A stretch of 64,000 bases of DNA from Martinezella lusitana (GTDB taxonomy: Bacteria > Pseudomonadota > Alphaproteobacteria > Rhizobiales > Rhizobiaceae), in contig NZ_JACHBG010000005.1 in the NCBI RefSeq assembly GCF_014207095.1, positions 248,001-312,000 on the forward strand, read 5' to 3'. Of the stretch, positions 53,147 to 62,976 are shown piece after piece (position 1 is the first letter of the stretch; every line of letters starts with the position of its first letter). The position numbers and the translations under genes are program-made. Under the pieces are notes generated by a model. It ran no database searches and was not told the DNA's origin. It saw only the letters and a list, made by a program, of their open reading frames with translations.

Positions 53147-53248
53147 AGCAACTCCAGCAAAAGTGCGCAGCGGTTTTGCGCCCGGAGTTGCGTAAAAACA
53201 AGGAGATAGAGCCTTTCTGGATTTCGGAGAAAAGCGAAAGGGCTCTAG
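53144..53248 (+). repeat. RIME-like intergenic repeat
   Basis: The stretch starting TAGAGCAACTCCAGCAAAAG, through GCGGTTTTGCGCCCGGAGTT and GCGTAAAAACAAGGAGATAG, ending AAGCGAAAGGGCTCTAG closely follows the Rhizobium-specific intergenic mosaic element pattern. It includes palindromes that can fold (ACTCC/GGAGT and AGAGCC/GGCTCT). It lies between the ATPase and binding-protein genes of one operon; its RNA may form a stem in the transcript. Confidence 0.75.
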
Positions 53249-53280
53249 CAGGAACATCACGAAGCCATAGAGAGGAAACC

Positions 53281-54240
53281 ATGTTTAAATCGCTGAAAAC
53301 CATTGCCATTTTTGCGCTGTCGACCGCCCTTCTGGCTGGCGTCGCCCGTGCCGATATCACCGTCTACACCGCCGGCCCGCAGAACCTCATCGACAAGCTT
53401 TCCGCCGGCTTCACCGCCCAGAGCGGCATCAAGGTCAACGTCTTCCAGGCAACGACCGGCAAGGTCATGGCACGCATCGAGGCCGAAGCCGCCAACCCCG
53501 TCGTCGACGTGCTGATCTCGGCTTCCTGGGATACGGCGACCGATTTCGCCAAGCGCGGCTGGCTCGTCTCCTACACCAGCCCGAACGCCGAAAAAGTCCC
53601 GGCATTCCTGAAGACCGATACGGCGGTTGCCCAGGGCGTCTCGGCGCTCGGCATCGCCTGGAACACCAAGAGCGGCACGTCCCAGCCAAAGGAATGGGCC
53701 GATCTCGCCAAGCCCGAGTTCAAGGATCTCGTCAATATTCCCGATCCTGCCCAGTCCGGCTCCTCCTTCGAACTGACGGCGGCCCTCGGCGGCAAGGACG
53801 ACTATAAGCTCTTTAGGGAACTCAAAGGTAACGGCGCCATCGTTGCCGGCGCCAATGCAGAAGCGCTGAACCCGGTGCTGCAGGGCGCCAAGGCAGCCGT
53901 CTTCGGCGCGGTCGACTACATCACCTTCGCCGCCAAGGCCAAGGGCGAAAGCATCGACGTTGTCTTCCCACAATCAGGCACCGTCATCGCACCGCGTCCG
54001 GTCATGATCCTGAACTGGTCGAAGCATCAGGATGAGGCCAAGAAATTCGTCGACTACATGCTGTCGGATGAGGGCCAGAAGCTCGTCGCCGGCACCTTCC
54101 TGATGCCCGCCCGCTCCGACATCCCGGCCTCGCGTCCCCTCGTCAGCGATCTCAAGCTGCTCGATTACGACCTCAACGCCGCCTACGGCAAGCGCAAGGA
54201 AATCCTGAAACAGGTCGGCGATCTGTTCGGCAGCAAGTAA
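53281..54240 (+). CDS. Periplasmic binding protein, Fe3+/2-aminoethylphosphonate type
   Basis: This 319-residue protein has a signal peptide (about residues 1-24, LLAGVARAD) and a two-lobed binding fold with ITVYTAGPQNLIDKLSAGFT, AQSGIKVNVFQATTGKVMAR and KFVDYMLSDEGQKLVAGTFL. The VYTAGP opening resembles ferric-binding and AEP-binding proteins (AfuA/PhnS families). Tyrosine pairs typical of many ferric-binding proteins are not obvious in the expected place, which slightly favours a non-iron ligand. GAGAGG precedes ATG 53281; the longer frame from 53137 reads through the repeat and is rejected. Confidence 0.88.
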   Translation: MFKSLKTIAIFALSTALLAGVARADITVYTAGPQNLIDKLSAGFTAQSGIKVNVFQATTGKVMARIEAEAANPVVDVLISASWDTATDFAKRGWLVSYTSPNAEKVPAFLKTDTAVAQGVSALGIAWNTKSGTSQPKEWADLAKPEFKDLVNIPDPAQSGSSFELTAALGGKDDYKLFRELKGNGAIVAGANAEALNPVLQGAKAAVFGAVDYITFAAKAKGESIDVVFPQSGTVIAPRPVMILNWSKHQDEAKKFVDYMLSDEGQKLVAGTFLMPARSDIPASRPLVSDLKLLDYDLNAAYGKRKEILKQVGDLFGSK

Positions 54241-54251
54241 GGCTTTATGCG

Positions 54252-55931
54252 ATGAAGACGAAGGGAACAGGCGCTCCGATGCCGGCAGCGTGGCTCGCAG
54301 GCCTTGGGCTGATCATCATCGTCGCCTTTCCTTTCGCCGCCGTCGTGCTGCAGGCAGTCTTCCCCTCCTTGGGGCAAGGCTCGTTTGCAGCACCCTTCTC
54401 GGCCATCGGCAAGACGCTGGCCGACGAAGCGCTCCTGGGGATGACCGCGAATACGGTCATTCTCGGATGCGCCGTCGTCCTGGCCTCGGCCCTCGTCGCC
54501 GTTCCCCTCGGCGTGTTGCGTGCGCTTTACCGCATTCCCTTCGCGCCGCTGTGGGATGTGCTTCTGCTCACCCCCTTCATGATCCCGCCCTATATCGCCA
54601 CGCTCGGCTGGATCATGACACTGCAGCCGCGCGGCTATCTGGAGCAGCTCGCGGGTTTCAATCTTGCCTCCACCCTGTTCTCGCTGACGGGCATGACCGT
54701 GGTCATGACCTTCAACACCTTTCCGGTCGTCTATTTCGCCGTCTCGCGCACGGTGGAGGCCGTCGGCGCCCGCTATGCCGATGTCGGTCGCGTCTTCGGT
54801 GCCTCGCCGGCACGCGCCTTCTGGCGCATCACGTTGCCGCTGTCCGCCCCCGGCCTCGCCGCCAGCCTATTGCTTGTCTTTGCCGCGGCGATCGAGGAAT
54901 ACGGCACGCCGGCAGCGCTTGGCCGCCGCGCCGGCTTCCAGGTTCTGGTCACCGGCATCGACACCCGTATCGGTGACTGGCCGATCGATCTGCCGGGTGC
55001 CGCCATCCTGTCGCTGACCCTCGTCGTCATCTCGCTGATCGCATTCCTCATCCAGCACCGGATCCTGTCGCGACGCTCCTACCAGACGGTGAGCGGCAAG
55101 CCGCAGAACAAGGACAAGCGGCCGCTCGGCGCAATGACGGCACCGGTTCTGCTGGCCTTCGGCATCGTCTCGTTCCTTGCAACCGGCGTGCCCATGCTCT
55201 CGATCCTTGCCACCGCGCTGTCGAAGACGATCTCGCGCGGCCTCGTCGTCAGTAATCTCGGCCTCGACAATTTCGCAGCCGTTTTCGGCAACAGCGCCGG
55301 CGCGCTCGCCGCGCTCGGCAACAGCCTGGCGCTAGGAATCGGCACCGCCGTCGTGACAGGCCTCATCGGCGTCACATCGGCCTATGCCGTCGTCAAGACG
55401 AAGATGCGCGGCCGCATGCTGATCGACATCATGACCGTGCTGCCCAATGCCCTGCCCGGTATCGTCGTCGCCGTCGGCCTGATCCTTGTCTGGAACATGC
55501 CCGGCCTGCCCTTTACGCCTTACAATACTGCAATCATCCTGCTGCTAGCCTATTGCTGCATTCTCCTGCCGCAGACGGCGCGCTACTCCTCGGCCGCTTT
55601 CCAGCAGATCGGTGACAATCTCGAGGCCGCCGCCCGCGTTGCCGGCGCCGGCACGCTGACGACCTTCCGCCGCATCCTGCTGCCGCTGGTGCTGCCGAGC
55701 CTCGCATCCGCCATGCTCCTCGTCTTCGCCCTGGCATCCCGCGAACTCGTCGCCTCGATCGTGCTGGCACCCGTCGGCATGCAGACCATCGCCACCTTCA
55801 TCTGGCGGCAGTTCGAGCAGGGCTCGATCGGCCTCGGCATGGCCATGGCCTTCGTGACAATCATCGTCACCACGCTCATTCCGCTTGCCTTCCTCGCACT
55901 TCTGCGCCGCAGCGGCCTCGTTGCCGAGTAG
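54252..55931 (+). CDS. Fused two-domain ABC permease, Fe3+/2-aminoethylphosphonate type
   Basis: This 559-residue protein contains two BPD_transp_1 halves in tandem, each with about six helices and an EAA loop (YADVGRVFGASPARAFWRIT in the first half, LEAAARVAGAGTLTTFRRIL in the second). A soluble linker near residues 265-295 joins them. Thus one polypeptide supplies the whole channel, as in FbpB and PhnU-type permeases. It starts 11 bp after the binding-protein stop and completes the ATPase-binding protein-permease operon. Confidence 0.92.
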   Translation: MKTKGTGAPMPAAWLAGLGLIIIVAFPFAAVVLQAVFPSLGQGSFAAPFSAIGKTLADEALLGMTANTVILGCAVVLASALVAVPLGVLRALYRIPFAPLWDVLLLTPFMIPPYIATLGWIMTLQPRGYLEQLAGFNLASTLFSLTGMTVVMTFNTFPVVYFAVSRTVEAVGARYADVGRVFGASPARAFWRITLPLSAPGLAASLLLVFAAAIEEYGTPAALGRRAGFQVLVTGIDTRIGDWPIDLPGAAILSLTLVVISLIAFLIQHRILSRRSYQTVSGKPQNKDKRPLGAMTAPVLLAFGIVSFLATGVPMLSILATALSKTISRGLVVSNLGLDNFAAVFGNSAGALAALGNSLALGIGTAVVTGLIGVTSAYAVVKTKMRGRMLIDIMTVLPNALPGIVVAVGLILVWNMPGLPFTPYNTAIILLLAYCCILLPQTARYSSAAFQQIGDNLEAAARVAGAGTLTTFRRILLPLVLPSLASAMLLVFALASRELVASIVLAPVGMQTIATFIWRQFEQGSIGLGMAMAFVTIIVTTLIPLAFLALLRRSGLVAE

Positions 55932-56051
55932 CACGATTTCGATTCTCATTGCCGGCTAACAGTCGGCGCACCTTTTCCCGACAAGGCCGATCGAACCATC
56001 GCTCGAATGAACCCTGTCGGAAAATTGATATTTCTGCGCTAAGAGCGGTTT

Positions 56052-56636
56052 ATGTTTACGCTCACGACCGCCAGCAGCCATTCCCAGGAGATCAAACGCA
56101 GCCGCTTTCTCGCGATAGCCGGCCCTGTTGCAGACGAGCAGGCCGCGAAGGATTTCATCGCCGAACATTCGGCTGCGGATGCCAACCACAATTGCTGGGC
56201 ATGGCGGATGGGCCAGAACTATCGGTTCAACGATGACGGCGAGCCGAGCGGCACTGCGGGCAAGCCCATTCTGCAAGCGATCGACGGGCAGGAGCTGGAC
56301 TGCGTCGTCGTCGTGGTCACTCGCTGGTTCGGCGGCGTCCTGCTCGGCAGCGGCGGACTGATCAGAGCCTATGGCGGCACCGCCGCTCTCTGCCTTCAGG
56401 CTGCGGAGAAGATCAAAATCGTGCCCATGACCTCCGTCGGCATAGAGGCACAGTTCTCGGACCTCGCCCTGCTGAAGGCCCGGCTTGCTGCCTCGCCAGG
56501 CACCTCCATAACGGCAGAGCAATTCATCTCCACCGGCGCCGTGCTGACCCTGAACATTCCCACAGCGAACGCCGACGACATCCTGCAAATGGTAACGGAC
56601 CTCACGAGCGGCCGCGCGGTGATCGACAGAAGTTGA
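56052..56636 (+). CDS. IMPACT/YigZ family protein
   Basis: This 194-residue cytoplasmic protein has the YigZ/UPF0029 N-terminal domain (HSQEIKRSRFLAIAGPVADE, AADANHNCWAWRMG, DDGEPSGTAGKPILQAI) and the VVVVTRWFGGVLLGSGGLIR block with AYGGTAA, then a smaller C-terminal domain. The family is linked to the IMPACT regulators of eukaryotes and may bind nucleic acid or ribosomes; its bacterial function is unsettled. The ATG at 56052 lies 120 bp after the transporter gene and is probably independently expressed. Confidence 0.93.
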   Translation: MFTLTTASSHSQEIKRSRFLAIAGPVADEQAAKDFIAEHSAADANHNCWAWRMGQNYRFNDDGEPSGTAGKPILQAIDGQELDCVVVVVTRWFGGVLLGSGGLIRAYGGTAALCLQAAEKIKIVPMTSVGIEAQFSDLALLKARLAASPGTSITAEQFISTGAVLTLNIPTANADDILQMVTDLTSGRAVIDRS

Positions 56637-56947
56637 TGGATCATCGGTTCGAATGCCCTCCGATACAGCAACTGGAATATGCCGGCGCGTGTCGATCGGC
56701 AAATGGCACAGCGATATGACCGCCGCCAAATTCCACCGCGAAATCTCCCATCCCGCGACAGAACAGGAATTCGGAGGGATATCGACCTCAAAGTCCTGCA
56801 GATCGCGCGGAAAAGTATAAATTTCTCCAAAAAACGCCATTTCCTCCCATCTTTGGCATCTCGTTCTCGCTTTCGATTTGCAGACATCCTTTTGGCGACC
56901 TACCCCATCCCAGTTCGTCTTCATCCGGCACAGCGAAGGAATATGCG
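56637..56947. other. Gene-free spacer
   Basis: About 310 bp between the IMPACT-family and GyrI-like genes. Open frames exist on both strands, but none has protein-like composition with a plausible start. Nothing functional was recognised except that the promoter of the next gene must lie here. Confidence 0.4.
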
Positions 56948-57406
56948 ATGGAAATCAAGGAAACGCCTGATCTGTTGGTACTGCGCGCCAGGAAACGCCT
57001 GCGCATTCCCGATATCAAACAGGCCGCTCTTGAATATGCGCCGCAATTCGAAAAGCAAATCGTCGAATCCGGGCTAAAGGTCGCCGGCCCATGGCTCTTT
57101 ATCTCCCACAACCTTCCGAGAGACGGTAAAACACTCTTCGATTGGGAAATATGCCGCCCGGTAGAAAAACCAGAACGCTATGATGGCGCCATGGAGCTTC
57201 ACCATCTGGAGCCGATCATTGTGGCAAGCAAGATGCATCAGGGGTCGCTGCGGACCCTCTTTACCCAGGGCTATGCCCCCTTGGTCGCCGAAATCGAAAT
57301 GTCCCGCCACATCTTTTCGGGCGAGAGCCGGGAAGTCTATCATGGCTGGAACGGCCCCGGCGCTTCTTACCAAAGGGTCGAAATTCAGTTCGGCCTCGCG
57401 CGCTGA
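56948..57406 (+). CDS. GyrI-like small-molecule-binding protein
   Basis: This 152-residue protein has the pattern of the GyrI-like/SOUL fold. An initial strand PDLLVLRARKRLRI, a helix IKQAALEYAPQFEKQIVESG, a strand block WLFISHNLPRDGKTLFDWEI with CRPVE, the second half beginning LEPIIVASKMHQG, and the closing SREVYHGWNGPGASYQRVEI are the two halves of the duplicated domain. There is no DNA-binding domain, so it is a free-standing ligand-binding protein. No ligand can be named. Identification is by pattern only. Confidence 0.68.
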   Translation: MEIKETPDLLVLRARKRLRIPDIKQAALEYAPQFEKQIVESGLKVAGPWLFISHNLPRDGKTLFDWEICRPVEKPERYDGAMELHHLEPIIVASKMHQGSLRTLFTQGYAPLVAEIEMSRHIFSGESREVYHGWNGPGASYQRVEIQFGLAR

Positions 57407-57466
57407 CCCCTTCGATCGCCGCAGAAAATCGACGATTTGCGCGTGCCAGCCTCTCTACCGGACTGC

Positions 57467-57550
57467 CGGAAAGCGCGTTTTGAAGCGACGATATCTTGCG
57501 AATGCGCCGCATTTCAAATGCAGCCCATTCGACCACTCGATCACCCGATA
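57467..57550 (-). pseudogene. Degenerate tRNA-Ser copy
   Basis: On the minus strand this stretch aligns end to end with the intact tRNA-Ser(CGA) at 58081. GAGTGGTCGAATG of the D-arm is exact, the anticodon arm reads GCTGCATTTGAAATGCGGC (loop anticodon TGA instead of CGA), and the variable arm still resembles it (CGCAAGATATCG against GCAAGGGTATCG). The acceptor (TATCGGG against TTTCCGG) and T-stem no longer pair, so it should not be functional. Confidence 0.72.
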
Positions 57551-57622
57551 TCGGTCCGATTGACATTCTCTGCGATTGTGACACCGTTCCGCACAGTTGC
57601 TGACCTACCGTTTTGAGGCAAA

Positions 57623-58018
57623 ATGACAAAACGATCGCAAGCAGTTATCACCACCGCCGAGGAACGCCCGCGCGACGGCTGGAACGACCCCGTCCACGGC
57701 GCCATCTCCTGGCACACGCTCCTAAGCAGCGACATCACCCCCACCGACAGCATGAGCGCCGGCATCGCCGAACTTGTCCCCGGCGGCGAGCTGAAGCCGC
57801 ATCGGCACGACCCATCGGAAATCTACTTCATCTTCGAGGGAACCGGCATCGTCCGGATCGACGGTCAGGAAACCACAGTCAAAGCCGGCACGACAGTCTT
57901 CATCCCCGGCAACGCCGAACACGGCATCCGCAACGAATCATCCGCCAACCTGAAATTCTTCTACGTCTTCCCGAAGGGATCATTTGCGGACGTGGTCTAT
58001 CGCTTTCCGGAGAATTGA
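57623..58018 (+). CDS. Cupin-domain protein
   Basis: This 131-residue single-domain cupin has motif 1 in PGGELKPHRHDPSEIYFIFE (two His and a Glu as metal ligands) and motif 2 in VFIPGNAEHGIRNES (the fourth ligand His). The rest forms the small beta-barrel (VRIDGQETTVKAGTT, LKFFYVFPKG). It could be a metal-dependent dioxygenase, isomerase or a sugar-binding cupin; no specific role is recognised. It sits alone between a decayed tRNA-Ser and the intact tRNA-Ser, both facing the other way, which suggests it may have arrived with a tRNA-targeting element. Confidence 0.86.
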   Translation: MTKRSQAVITTAEERPRDGWNDPVHGAISWHTLLSSDITPTDSMSAGIAELVPGGELKPHRHDPSEIYFIFEGTGIVRIDGQETTVKAGTTVFIPGNAEHGIRNESSANLKFFYVFPKGSFADVVYRFPEN

Positions 58019-58080
58019 GGCGCTTCGGCCGCTTTCAGCAGCAAACGGCTTGGTAATTCAGACAATGAAGGCCGAAAGAA

Positions 58081-58170
58081 TGGCGGAGAGGGTGGGATTT
58101 GAACCCACGATACCCTTGCAGGTATGCCGCATTTCGAGTGCGGTGCATTCGACCACTCTGCCACCTCTCC
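58081..58170 (-). tRNA. tRNA-Ser(CGA)
   Basis: The minus strand folds into a class II tRNA: acceptor GGAGAGG with CCTCTCC, D-arm GCAGAGTGGTCGAATGC, anticodon stem CCGCA/TGCGG around CTCGAAA (anticodon CGA), long variable arm, T-arm GTGGGTTCAAATCCCAC, discriminator G and encoded CCA. Total 90 nt. Confidence 0.97.
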
Positions 58171-58267
58171 GGTTATGCTGGTCGGCGCGTGTCTCAGCGC
58201 GGGCTGTCTCATAGCGACAGTCGGAGAGGATGGCAAGGGCGAATGTGAAAGCTTTTCATCCTTTCGC

Positions 58268-58295
58268 CTTGACAGATCAGGGACGCTTATATATC
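58268..58295 (+). promoter_or_regulatory. Candidate sigma-70 promoter of rplU-rpmA
   Basis: CTTGACA (TTGACA at 58269-58274) is followed after 15 bases by TATATC (58290-58295). The -35 is perfect and the spacing slightly short. The transcript would have a leader of about 175 bases before rplU, enough to hold a regulatory structure. Confidence 0.5.
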
Positions 58296-58375
58296 CCGTG
58301 CGGCGCAATAGGTGTGGACAAGTCCGTGCCTAGCCCGTCCTGCTTCGCGCAGGGCTTCACCGGCAGATATTTTTT

Positions 58376-58391
58376 GAAGGCACGAGCCTTC
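58376..58391 (+). promoter_or_regulatory. Hairpin in the rplU leader
   Basis: GAAGGC-ACGA-GCCTTC forms a perfect 6-bp stem with a four-base loop about 90 bases before rplU; an upstream CCTGC-TTCGC-GCAGG stem lies at 58339-58353. Neither is followed by a T-run. A ribosomal-protein leader with autoregulatory folding is possible but no known motif was recognised. Confidence 0.35.
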
Positions 58392-58478
58392 GGGATCCCT
58401 GCTAAATTTCGACTGATAAAAAGACGGCCGCTCGTCCCTCAAGGCGAGAGAGCCGGAACGAACATGAAAGGATAAAAA

Positions 58479-58796
58479 ATGTTCGCAGTCATCAAGACCG
58501 GCGGTAAGCAGTACCGAGTGGCAGCAAACGACGTGCTGACCATCGAAAAGCTCGAAGTCACCGCCGGCGGCACCGTAGAATTCACCGAAGTCCTCGTTAT
58601 CGGCGAAGGCGCCGACGCTGCGATTGGTGCTCCCTTCGTCAAGGGCGCTTCCGTCAAGGCCGAAGTGGTCGAGCACAACCGCGGCAAGAAGGTCATCGCC
58701 TTCAAGAAGCGCCGTCGTCAGAACTCGAAGCGTTCGCGCGGCCATCGCCAGCACCACACCGTTGTCCGCATCACGGACATCGTGGCTGCCAAGTAA
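58479..58796 (+). CDS. rplU: 50S ribosomal protein L21
   Basis: This 105-residue protein of the large ribosomal subunit starts [20 protein letters not shown] and has the L21 signature [20 protein letters not shown] near the C-terminus, ending in the [13 protein letters not shown] block that contacts 23S rRNA. Length and sequence are normal. It starts 309 bp after tRNA-Ser, follows a structured leader, and is cotranscribed with rpmA 32 bp downstream. Confidence 0.98.
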   Translation: MFAVIKTGGKQYRVAANDVLTIEKLEVTAGGTVEFTEVLVIGEGADAAIGAPFVKGASVKAEVVEHNRGKKVIAFKKRRRQNSKRSRGHRQHHTVVRITDIVAAK

Positions 58797-58828
58797 GTAA
58801 CGGGATCAGGGTTTAAAGGAGAACTCCA

Positions 58829-59098
58829 ATGGCACACAAAAAAGCTGGCGGTTCCTCGCGCAACGGTCGCGATTCCGAATCCAAGCGCCTTGGCGTGAAG
58901 AAGTTCGGCGGCGAAGCCGTCATCGCAGGCAACATTATCGTGCGTCAGCGCGGCACGCAGTGGCATCCGGGTTCCAACGTTGGCCTCGGCAAGGATCACA
59001 CGATTTTTGCGCTTACGGCGGGCAACGTGAACTACCGTACGAAGGCCAATGGCCGCGTGTACGTGTCTGTAATGCCGAAAGCGGAAGCAGCGGAATAA
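58829..59098 (+). CDS. rpmA: 50S ribosomal protein L27
   Basis: This 89-residue ribosomal protein begins [20 protein letters not shown], the classical L27 N-terminus whose first residues reach the peptidyl-transferase centre, and continues [20 protein letters not shown] with GKDHTIFAL. There is no N-terminal extension needing cleavage as in Firmicutes. A strong GGAGA site precedes it. The operon ends at the terminator about 70 bp downstream. Confidence 0.98.
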   Translation: MAHKKAGGSSRNGRDSESKRLGVKKFGGEAVIAGNIIVRQRGTQWHPGSNVGLGKDHTIFALTAGNVNYRTKANGRVYVSVMPKAEAAE

Positions 59099-59169
59099 GC
59101 CGGTAGCGCTCTAAAACAGCCGGCGTCTCATCGACCCGGCTGAGCGCATCAGGTTCAGTCCAGAAAACA

Positions 59170-59198
59170 GGGGAGATGGGACGCCATCTCCCCTTTTT
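59170..59198 (+). terminator. Rho-independent terminator after rpmA
   Basis: A perfect 10-bp stem (GGGGAGATGG with CCATCTCCCC, loop GACG) is followed by TTTTTCTTT. It separates the rplU-rpmA transcript from the GNAT genes. Confidence 0.92.
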
Positions 59199-59227
59199 CT
59201 TTACCCTCAACCAAGGAGGACTGAACC

Positions 59228-59863
59228 ATGCAAGGCGAATTGTTAAGGGAAGGCCAATCGAGGTCTCCCGAAGAGCGGCTGAGGCCGGAACGGTTAAGGA
59301 CCGATTGCCCTGTCTTACTGTCGGAAAGGCTCGTTCTGCGCGCGCCCCACGAAGAAGACATTGACGCCCTTGCCCATCTCGCCAACAACGCCAATGTCGC
59401 TACTATGGTATCGCGTATGCCGCACCCGTATACGACCAATGATGCCGCCGATTTCGTGCGACGCACGAAGCTTGGCGAGATTGGCAAGTGCGTCTATGCG
59501 ATTACGAAAGCCGACAACGGCGCCTTTCTAGGATGCTGCGGCGTCGAGCCGACGGCCGATCCGGATACCGTCGAGATCGGTTACTGGCTGGGCGAACCCT
59601 ACTGGAACCAGGGCTATACGACGGAAGCCGCCCACGCGCTCGTCGACATGGTCTTCCGTACCCGTGAGAACGTCGCACAGATCGATGCTCGTTGCAGGGT
59701 CATGAACGTTGCCTCACGACGGGTCGTGCAGAAGTGCGGCTTCCAGTTCCAGGGGTCCGGTCTTGCCGCGTCGCTCGCACTCGGCAGCACCGTTCCGGTC
59801 GAATGGTACAGGCTCGATCGTAAGACCTGGATATCCTTGCGTAGCTGGGGAGGCATGAGATGA
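59228..59863 (+). CDS. GNAT family N-acetyltransferase (RimJ/RimL-like)
   Basis: This 211-residue acetyltransferase has the Acetyltransf_3 layout: SERLVLRAPHEEDIDALAHL at the start of the fold, EIGYWLGEPYWNQGYTTEAA as the acetyl-CoA-binding motif A region (QGYTTEA), and NVASRRVVQKCGFQFQGSG as motif B. Acetyl acceptor unknown; ribosomal-protein or small-molecule acetylation are possibilities. AAGGAGG lies just before the ATG. It overlaps the next GNAT gene by 4 bp, and the pair between rpmA and obgE is a conserved rhizobial arrangement. Confidence 0.92.
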   Translation: MQGELLREGQSRSPEERLRPERLRTDCPVLLSERLVLRAPHEEDIDALAHLANNANVATMVSRMPHPYTTNDAADFVRRTKLGEIGKCVYAITKADNGAFLGCCGVEPTADPDTVEIGYWLGEPYWNQGYTTEAAHALVDMVFRTRENVAQIDARCRVMNVASRRVVQKCGFQFQGSGLAASLALGSTVPVEWYRLDRKTWISLRSWGGMR

Positions 59864-60447
59864 ACGCGCTCGCCCTCAACCGCCGCAATGACAGGATGCT
59901 GATGCCCGGCCCGACGCCGGTCATCCAGACCGGACGGCTGACGCTGCGCCCACACCGGCTGAGCGACGCCGACATGATCGCGGAATCGCTTTCCGATTTC
60001 GCGGTCACCCGCATGCTGGCGAGGGTGCCCGCACCCTATGACCGGCAAGATGCGCTTGACTGGCTGGTGGAGCATACCTCCAGCCTCGGCATCGATTGGG
60101 AACTGGCCATCACCGAGCAGGATGATGCCCATATCGGCTGCGTCGGCATCGAACTTAGGCACGGCCGCTGGCATCTCGGCTACTGGCTGAACCGCTTCTA
60201 CTGGCGGCACGGCATCATGAGCGAGGCTGTGAAGGCCGCGCTCGAACGCTTTGCCCGCCGCATGCCCGAAGTCGCCATCCATTCCGGCGTCTTCGCCGAC
60301 AATCCGGCGTCGCTCAAGCTGCAGCAGAAGCTCGGCTTCGAGATCACCGGTTGCTCGGAGACTTACAGCTTTGCCCGCAACACCATGGTTCCGCACATCG
60401 AAACCGTGTTGAAGCCGGGTGCGCTACGGCTCTCGCAGGCGGCATAA
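59860..60447 (+). CDS. GNAT family N-acetyltransferase
   Basis: This 195-residue protein is a second Acetyltransf_3-type enzyme, with IQTGRLTLRPHRLSDADMIA, WHLGYWLNRFYWRHGIMSEA as the cofactor-binding region (RHGIMSEA in place of the usual QGYATEA) and ADNPASLKLQQKLGFEITGC. The altered loop suggests a different or weaker acetyl-CoA contact, but the fold is complete. The ATG overlaps the previous stop (ATGA), so the two are coupled and may act on related targets. Confidence 0.9.
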   Translation: MNALALNRRNDRMLMPGPTPVIQTGRLTLRPHRLSDADMIAESLSDFAVTRMLARVPAPYDRQDALDWLVEHTSSLGIDWELAITEQDDAHIGCVGIELRHGRWHLGYWLNRFYWRHGIMSEAVKAALERFARRMPEVAIHSGVFADNPASLKLQQKLGFEITGCSETYSFARNTMVPHIETVLKPGALRLSQAA

Positions 60448-60461
60448 AGCCTTGAAAACCC

Positions 60462-60488
60462 GCTATCGCCGGTCAGACCGGCGGTAGC
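60462..60488 (+). repeat. Inverted repeat after the GNAT pair
   Basis: GCTATCGCCGGT and ACCGGCGGTAGC pair over 12 bp (one wobble) around CAG, 15 bp after the stop. There is no T-run, so it may be a weak terminator or mRNA-stabilising stem. Confidence 0.45.
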
Positions 60489-60706
60489 GCCGCATCAATC
60501 GCGCTGTTCTTCACCTTATGACACGTGAACCGCACGATATTCTTTGACCTCGGCCCGTAGCGCCTATATCGAAGGCGACATGACGGGTAAACAGCCGGCC
60601 GATGCCTCCCCATGGATGCGCAGAGGACGGCGACAATTCGATAAAGAGCGCATAGGCTTTTCTAAATCCCATTCGATCCGAAGGGACGTGCGCCGACACC
60701 GGGTGA

Positions 60707-62968
<2,262 letters not shown>

Positions 62969-62976
<8 letters not shown>

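Noticed and set aside
55956..56924. 322-residue minus-strand ORF across the IMPACT-family gene and the following spacer
   Set aside because: Mostly antisense to a clear gene; the spacer part has no recognisable domain or start signal.
57997..58308. Minus-strand ORF containing GEVAEWSNAPHSKCG
   Set aside because: It is the translation of the tRNA-Ser gene and flanks; a common annotation artefact.
58376..58391. Rho-independent terminator before rplU
   Set aside because: The T-run lies before, not after, the stem on the plus strand and gives A residues on the minus strand; kept only as a leader hairpin.
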